Assembly: GCA_024752435.1 (NCBI GenBank)
Contig: CP103026.1
Location: forward strand, 558,001 to 622,000
DNA: 64,000 nucleotides
Direction: 5' to 3'
Origin: Allantophomopsis cytisporea
Lineage: Eukaryota > Ascomycota > Leotiomycetes > Phacidiales > Phacidiaceae
In this document: positions 59,512-64,000 of the stretch, piece after piece
How positions within the stretch are numbered: position 1 is the stretch's first letter
How the letters are laid out: each line of letters begins with the position of its first letter
Made by a program: the position numbers and the translations under genes
The notes under the pieces: generated by a model
What the model was told of the DNA's origin: nothing
Seen by the model: the letters and a program-made list of their open reading frames with translations, nothing else
The model's database searches: none

Positions 59512-62500
59512 TTATCCCAAACTCAGTGCCCTCTCTTCCTCCACAGGGATCGGTGTCCGGACCGTCAAGTCCCCATTCTCATCCCCCTGAAGCACCATCT
59601 GATCCTCGTCGACAGTATTCTCAGTAGCAGTCTCAACTTCCTGCACGGCGTTTTCCTCTACGTTCTCGTCGGTATCTCGATCTTCAATAGGAGATATCTC
59701 CGGTTCCGTAGGCGACCCTTCCGGAATAGCAGGATCTGGAAGAACATCCCTCGCAAGCTCCAATTGTTCATTGACCCGAGCAGCCCTCTCCGCCTTCCTC
59801 AGCCTGTTTCTCTCCTCGCGTTCACGCATGAGGTCTTTCTCCGCCTGCACCGCCTTCGCCCTCCTAGTCTCTACATCCTCACGTTTGACCACTTTTTTCA
59901 AGCCTTCAGAAGCCTGTATAAGGCCATCAATAGAGATAGCGTGGTTCGTCATTTGGTGATTGATATACGTGTAGATACCAGCAGGCGTGTTACAGTTCAA
60001 CAATTGCTGCTCATTGAGCTTAAGCAGTGCGAGGGCAACCTGGAAGAGGAAGGTAGAGCCATCATTCGTGCAGAGAACCACATCCCACACACGGAAGAGG
60101 GCTTCAGCACTGAGACAGTCGGTGAAGACTGAGAGGAACCATTGAAAGGTGAGGGCTTCGAGCTCGATAGAAAGATCATCCAAGTGTGCGGAAAGCCTGG
60201 GGAGGATAGACGCCACGTATTGGCGCAGGACCTGTTGGTCGGCTCGGGAAGCGAGCAGGCTGTGATCATAGTAGCCGCGTGGAAGGATGTTCTCGATTAT
60301 CGATGTCAGAATCCAGAAGGCATCTTCAGCTGTGGGCATAATGAGGAGGAGACAGGCTGTGATGAGGTTCATACCCTGGCAATAGCCCACTTCTTTGTTG
60401 CGGCGTGAATATGCAAGGAGAACCTCATTGAGCTTGGCTACACCAGGCCCTTTGCGGAAGAAAATGTTGTCTGTGAGAGTCCGGTTGATATCCATCTGGA
60501 TCTGTGCCACAATTGCAGGATCGTCTTCGCCCTCTCGGTGTGCTACCAGGTCATCGTAATAGCCAGGAACACGGAGTGTTGCCGCACCGGAGCATTCAGC
60601 CCAAATCTTGGCTCGTAAAGACACAGGTATACCTCCAAGAAGTAGTGACTTAAACTCGCTCCATTTTGCACGCCCAACTTTGCCCTTAATTCCAAGACCA
60701 GAAATACCAATGAGTTCACCATCAGTAAGCGAAGCTTCGGGCATGATACTCATAACTCTTTGTGATCGACTCTCGCCAGAAACGGTGGCAGCTGCGGCAG
60801 CAGCCTCGCCTTCACGTTTGCGCTCCGCTCGAACTTTTCGCAAGAATTCGTTCCATTTTACGGTCTTCTCTCGCTGCAGAGAATCATGGACCTCACTGAG
60901 CTGCTGCAACAAGAGCTTGACAGGCTCGACTTCTTCTGTCTCCAGAGCTGTCGATGGTGTATCTACTGCTCGCTTGGATATCGTTGCGTTCTCGGATGTG
61001 CCAGACACCGCGGCTGGGGCTGCTGTCGTCATTGCTGAAGGCAAAAAACCGCGCTCTTCAGTTGTTATGCCAGGTGATCTGGGTACCTCACCACCCTCCA
61101 TGACTTCGAACGCAGGTATGCCCGCTGAAGGAGTATGTGAAAGCAACTCTGTGGGGAAGGCTGTGACTTTGAGGTAGTCCTGCCAACGCTTGGCTGGCTT
61201 GCCATCTTCGATATCTGCACCGGATAGAGGTGTATCAGGGCGTGCATCCATTGATCTAATTGAGCCTTCCATTACAGAGTCGTTGTCGTCATCAAGAGAT
61301 ACGCCTTCCCTAGCACCGCTCAACATTTCGACTCGACTACCCCTCTTCAGTTTCTTGACTGCATCAGAAGCTTCTTTTTGCCTCTTTTTTCGTCGTTGAT
61401 CATAAATGAAACCGAAACGATCAGTCAAGAACTCAGATGGATAGTAATTGTTGTACATGTTCGTCAGAGTAGGAGGCTGAGCATCCGGAGGCAGTATCGT
61501 ATCCATTTCCACAGGACCATAGTTATCAGAAGGAGTTGGTGTATTGCTGGCAGGACTCGCGCCCATTGTATCCCATCTGTCTTGGGTGCGAGCAGCACTG
61601 GTACCATTTGATGTGGCAACAGTTGGTCGTCGAGAGCCTGGAATGCTTCTTACTCCGGTTTTAGCCACGGCGCTCTTTGTAGAAGCGACTGTACGGGCAC
61701 TTGCAGCTGATGCCGTACGCTGTTTGTATGCTTCGCCAGCACTGTTGGATCTTCCACGCTCGGCTTCCGCCTCAAGTCGTGCCGCGTTGTTGTTACCAGC
61801 GACCAGCTTCAAGGCAAGTGTTGCTAGAGAGGTAGAAGCCTTTCTGACATGGCCTGTATCCGACTGTATGCTTGTAGCACGGCTAGATGCTCTGGAAGCA
61901 CTTCCTGGAGGATGGAATAGTTCGTCCTGGAGCACTGTTTTGCGTCCATTAGCAGAAATGCTAGACCGGACTTTTCCTCCGTTCTCCAAAGTCAGAACGG
62001 CATCACTGCTAGAGCTTGTAGGCCGAGATGTCTTGCGACTTGCACCTCCCCACAAGTAGTCCTTCCACCCTCTCTGCGTAGCCTTCGCTGTCCTACCCTC
62101 ATCCACAAGTGCTCTGAGTGCATCGTTTGCGCGAAGAGTGGCCTCACCTTCGCCAGAGCTCGTTTCACCCACTGGCACAATATTACTCATAGCGTCATTC
62201 ATCATATCCTCCAGAAGTCCTCCGTTTTGCTTCTTCTGGTTGGCATCTTTGGCTTCGTTCTCAATAGCTCGTAGTCGCGTCTCCAGATCCAAATTCGTGA
62301 TGCCGCATTGCAATAAGATCTTTCTCAGTGCCCGCTCTCTATCTTCCGCTTTTCGTCGTAAGGTGGCAATCTGAGCATCTCGCTGGGCCAAGTCCTCTGC
62401 GATTTGGCGAACCAGCGCCACGGCCCCATTTCGTGCTATCAGCCGTTCGATATGTTCATCGTTGGCATGGTGTAAGGCACCTGGGACATGTTGTGTGGAA

Positions 62501-63045
62501 ACCGGTGCATCATCGAACAGTGCTGTACGAGGTCGTTCAGATGGCGACGTGGCTATCAAGCTATCGACGATAGATGGAGCTGGATCTGAGGGCTTTCGAG
62601 GGGTGGTAAAGGTGCCATCGCTGGTGCTGGGTATGGTAAAAGATTGATCTCTTGGGGTCTCCGGCGAAAAGGATGGGAATGATGTGAGTGACTTGTCAGA
62701 TGGTGCGAGAGAAGAAGCTGATGATGAAGCGTATGATGAGCACTTCCTGGGTTTGTTTCTTACGACTTGTGATGGTGTTGAGGTTGTTGAGCGATGTGAC
62801 GAAGACCTCTTCAGGTGGTGTCCGCCGGTATCGATTTCCATTGCACCTTCGTAGAGTCTTCTTAAGGTGCTATCGAAAGCATCGGAAGGACTTCGTACAA
62901 ATGCCGCTTCAGTAAATGCAGGTTTACATAGAAGATCGATGCTCTGAAGAAAATCGGGACTAAAATGTTGGTCTGGGCTGTAGCGACTGTAAATTGGTTG
63001 ATGGTCAACGAAAGAAATGATAGGGTTGTCGTCCAACGGCGTCAT
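59512..63045 (-). CDS. TBC-domain RabGAP, 1177 aa
   Basis: A single long exon. The start at ATG 63045 is followed by MTPLDDNPIISFVDHQPIYS; the frame extends further only with GTG. The first 650 residues are Ser/Thr-rich and largely disordered, with a coiled coil at about 230-260 (RQIAEDLAQRDAQIATLRRKAEDRERALRK). The TBC domain spans about 804-1025: GGIPVSLRAKIWAECSG, the arginine finger R855 in IQMDINRTL, the glutamine finger Q890 in YCQGMN, then LEALTFQWFLSVFTD and RVWDVVLC. Both catalytic fingers are present, so it should stimulate GTP hydrolysis by a Rab. A charged coiled coil (KREDVETRRAKAVQAEKDLM) and an acidic tail follow. The Rab target cannot be told from sequence alone. Confidence 0.93.
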   Translation of the reverse strand: MTPLDDNPIISFVDHQPIYSRYSPDQHFSPDFLQSIDLLCKPAFTEAAFVRSPSDAFDSTLRRLYEGAMEIDTGGHHLKRSSSHRSTTSTPSQVVRNKPRKCSSYASSSASSLAPSDKSLTSFPSFSPETPRDQSFTIPSTSDGTFTTPRKPSDPAPSIVDSLIATSPSERPRTALFDDAPVSTQHVPGALHHANDEHIERLIARNGAVALVRQIAEDLAQRDAQIATLRRKAEDRERALRKILLQCGITNLDLETRLRAIENEAKDANQKKQNGGLLEDMMNDAMSNIVPVGETSSGEGEATLRANDALRALVDEGRTAKATQRGWKDYLWGGASRKTSRPTSSSSDAVLTLENGGKVRSSISANGRKTVLQDELFHPPGSASRASSRATSIQSDTGHVRKASTSLATLALKLVAGNNNAARLEAEAERGRSNSAGEAYKQRTASAASARTVASTKSAVAKTGVRSIPGSRRPTVATSNGTSAARTQDRWDTMGASPASNTPTPSDNYGPVEMDTILPPDAQPPTLTNMYNNYYPSEFLTDRFGFIYDQRRKKRQKEASDAVKKLKRGSRVEMLSGAREGVSLDDDNDSVMEGSIRSMDARPDTPLSGADIEDGKPAKRWQDYLKVTAFPTELLSHTPSAGIPAFEVMEGGEVPRSPGITTEERGFLPSAMTTAAPAAVSGTSENATISKRAVDTPSTALETEEVEPVKLLLQQLSEVHDSLQREKTVKWNEFLRKVRAERKREGEAAAAAATVSGESRSQRVMSIMPEASLTDGELIGISGLGIKGKVGRAKWSEFKSLLLGGIPVSLRAKIWAECSGAATLRVPGYYDDLVAHREGEDDPAIVAQIQMDINRTLTDNIFFRKGPGVAKLNEVLLAYSRRNKEVGYCQGMNLITACLLLIMPTAEDAFWILTSIIENILPRGYYDHSLLASRADQQVLRQYVASILPRLSAHLDDLSIELEALTFQWFLSVFTDCLSAEALFRVWDVVLCTNDGSTFLFQVALALLKLNEQQLLNCNTPAGIYTYINHQMTNHAISIDGLIQASEGLKKVVKREDVETRRAKAVQAEKDLMREREERNRLRKAERAARVNEQLELARDVLPDPAIPEGSPTEPEISPIEDRDTDENVEENAVQEVETATENTVDEDQMVLQGDENGDLTVRTPIPVEEERALSLG

Positions 63046-64000
63046 ATTGATAAAGAAGCTGGGTGTACTATGACCCACCCCTGTTTTGGAAATGGCCGAA
63101 AGTCACTTACAGTAATGACAGCAATTTCCATCACAATCCTCGAACAGCAGGAAGAGCAACTCTTTTAAAGTCTTAAGGGATGACAACTCCGCTTGTCTGT
63201 TTTGACTTGATTGTCATATTCTGAAGTCGCTGAGCCAATTATTGACTTCTTTAATCGCTCACACAAAATATGCGCATTTGACGTGCTGTTGACCGTTGCT
63301 GTGTCGCACGACCAAGGTTAAAGACTAAGGTATCAGTCAAGTACATTACCATAGCCTTAGGTAAGGTAGCTTAGTGGAGAGGCACGAGATTGTGCTGATA
63401 ATCTTTGGCCAGAGATATTTGGTCAGGACCGGGTAATGTTTCACTTTTTTGGGCAAAAGAATTATTCATGACATGCTAATTGCGGAAGTCCCATTCAAAA
63501 TGCTGTATGGTGGGTCGTATATTTCTTGGGCCTTGACAGAAAGTGCAGGAATTAGAGAAATTAAAGAATTCCGAATTATTGTGTTGCTTGCACATATACA
63601 GCAATAAATCTTCTGGACTCACATGTCATGGTACGCTCTGCTGGTAAGGAAGAGTACATGATTGTCCTGAATATAGGTAGATCTGATTTATTGATCCTAG
63701 AGGATGCTCGTTGTAAAGCTATATCGATGTCTTCTTTGTTTTTATTTTTATTTGTTTCGAGTGTTTGGCTCTGTCATAATGTACCACGGTCTAGTACGAC
63801 ATGTATTTCGCTTTTCCATGGGTTGCTTTTTTATATCTCAACCACAATATATTCTCTGTATGATACATACATACAATTGTTTACCACTTTCACAAGAAAT
63901 GCATCCTTTCACCTAAACATTTCCCCGCAAACCTTATACTTTCGACATACATACCCTTATACTTCTAAAAGTCATATACGCTATATAGTGACAAAACTTG
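63046..64000. other. Right flank, promoter of the TBC gene
   Basis: AT-rich DNA upstream of the TBC gene. A GTAAGT donor lies at about 63106-63111 on the minus strand, but the matching CAG is only about 30 nt away and the upstream ATG is out of frame, so no 5' coding exon is proposed. Nothing else was seen up to the window edge. Confidence 0.5.

Noticed and set aside
60608..62059. Long plus-strand frames inside the TBC gene
   Set aside because: Antisense shadows of the GC-rich minus-strand coding region, which has a complete TBC domain.
63046..63132. Possible extra 5' exon of the TBC gene (ATG near 63132, GTAAGT donor)
   Set aside because: The intron would be about 30 nt and the join gives a stop soon after; the in-frame ATG at 63045 is simpler.
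1..64000. CRISPR arrays, bacterial operons, insertion sequences, prophage
   Set aside because: The window is clearly eukaryotic; no direct-repeat/spacer pattern, transposase or reverse transcriptase was seen.

Overview
The window is nuclear DNA of a filamentous ascomycete (Pezizomycotina). Genes are split by short introns of about 45-170 bp with GTAAGT/GTATGT-type donors and GCTAAC/CTGAC-like branch sites. Coding regions are of moderate GC content and are separated by long AT-rich spacers full of microsatellites. A Cap20-type perilipin, a Sds3-like deacetylase subunit of the filamentous type and a MIRB/SIT siderophore transporter all fit this group. A leotiomycete (Botrytis/Sclerotinia-like) is my best guess, but that is inference.

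Layout. 1-9.2 kb: a perilipin gene (Cap20) followed by about 7.5 kb of gene-poor, microsatellite-rich DNA. 9.2-15.3 kb, all minus strand: a doubtful small ORF, a GT25-family glycosyltransferase and the protein O-mannosyltransferase Pmt4. 15.3-20.7 kb: a lineage-specific Cys/His plus coiled-coil protein, an odd tRNA-like Pol III unit and a CmcJ/NvfI/AsaB-type oxygenase relative. 21.2-31 kb: an OGFr-domain protein carrying a PCNA-binding (PIP) motif, a short-chain dehydrogenase, a Sds3-like histone-deacetylase subunit, and a siderophore-iron transporter with an iron-regulator-type GATA site upstream. 31.4-37.2 kb: tRNA-Val(AAC), a fungal type II membrane glycosyltransferase-like protein and a probable COG7 Golgi tether subunit. 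38.4-47.6 kb: a large ADP-ribosyltransferase fused to a UBE2Q-like E2 domain, RNA polymerase III subunit Rpc9/Rpc17, a PRPP synthetase of the Prs1 type and a DUF829/TMEM53 alpha/beta-hydrolase-like protein. 50-63 kb: a Ser/Pro-rich gene with a divergent gamma-glutamylcyclotransferase-like C-terminus that is interrupted by one in-frame TAA, the Rtp1/TANGO6 Pol II import factor and a 1177-residue TBC RabGAP.

Most genes are ordinary housekeeping genes and there is no sign of a biosynthetic cluster. A loose theme is secretory-pathway glycosylation and traffic (GT25, Pmt4, the GT-like protein, COG7, TBC). The most interesting points are the ADP-ribosyltransferase-E2 fusion, the PIP box in the OGFr-like protein, the in-frame stop at 51944-51946, and the unresolved tRNA-like gene at 18.6 kb.

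Exon boundaries were worked out by hand from splice signals and frame continuity. Starts were chosen at ATG codons in good context; several longer open frames begin at TTG, CTG or GTG and were trimmed.
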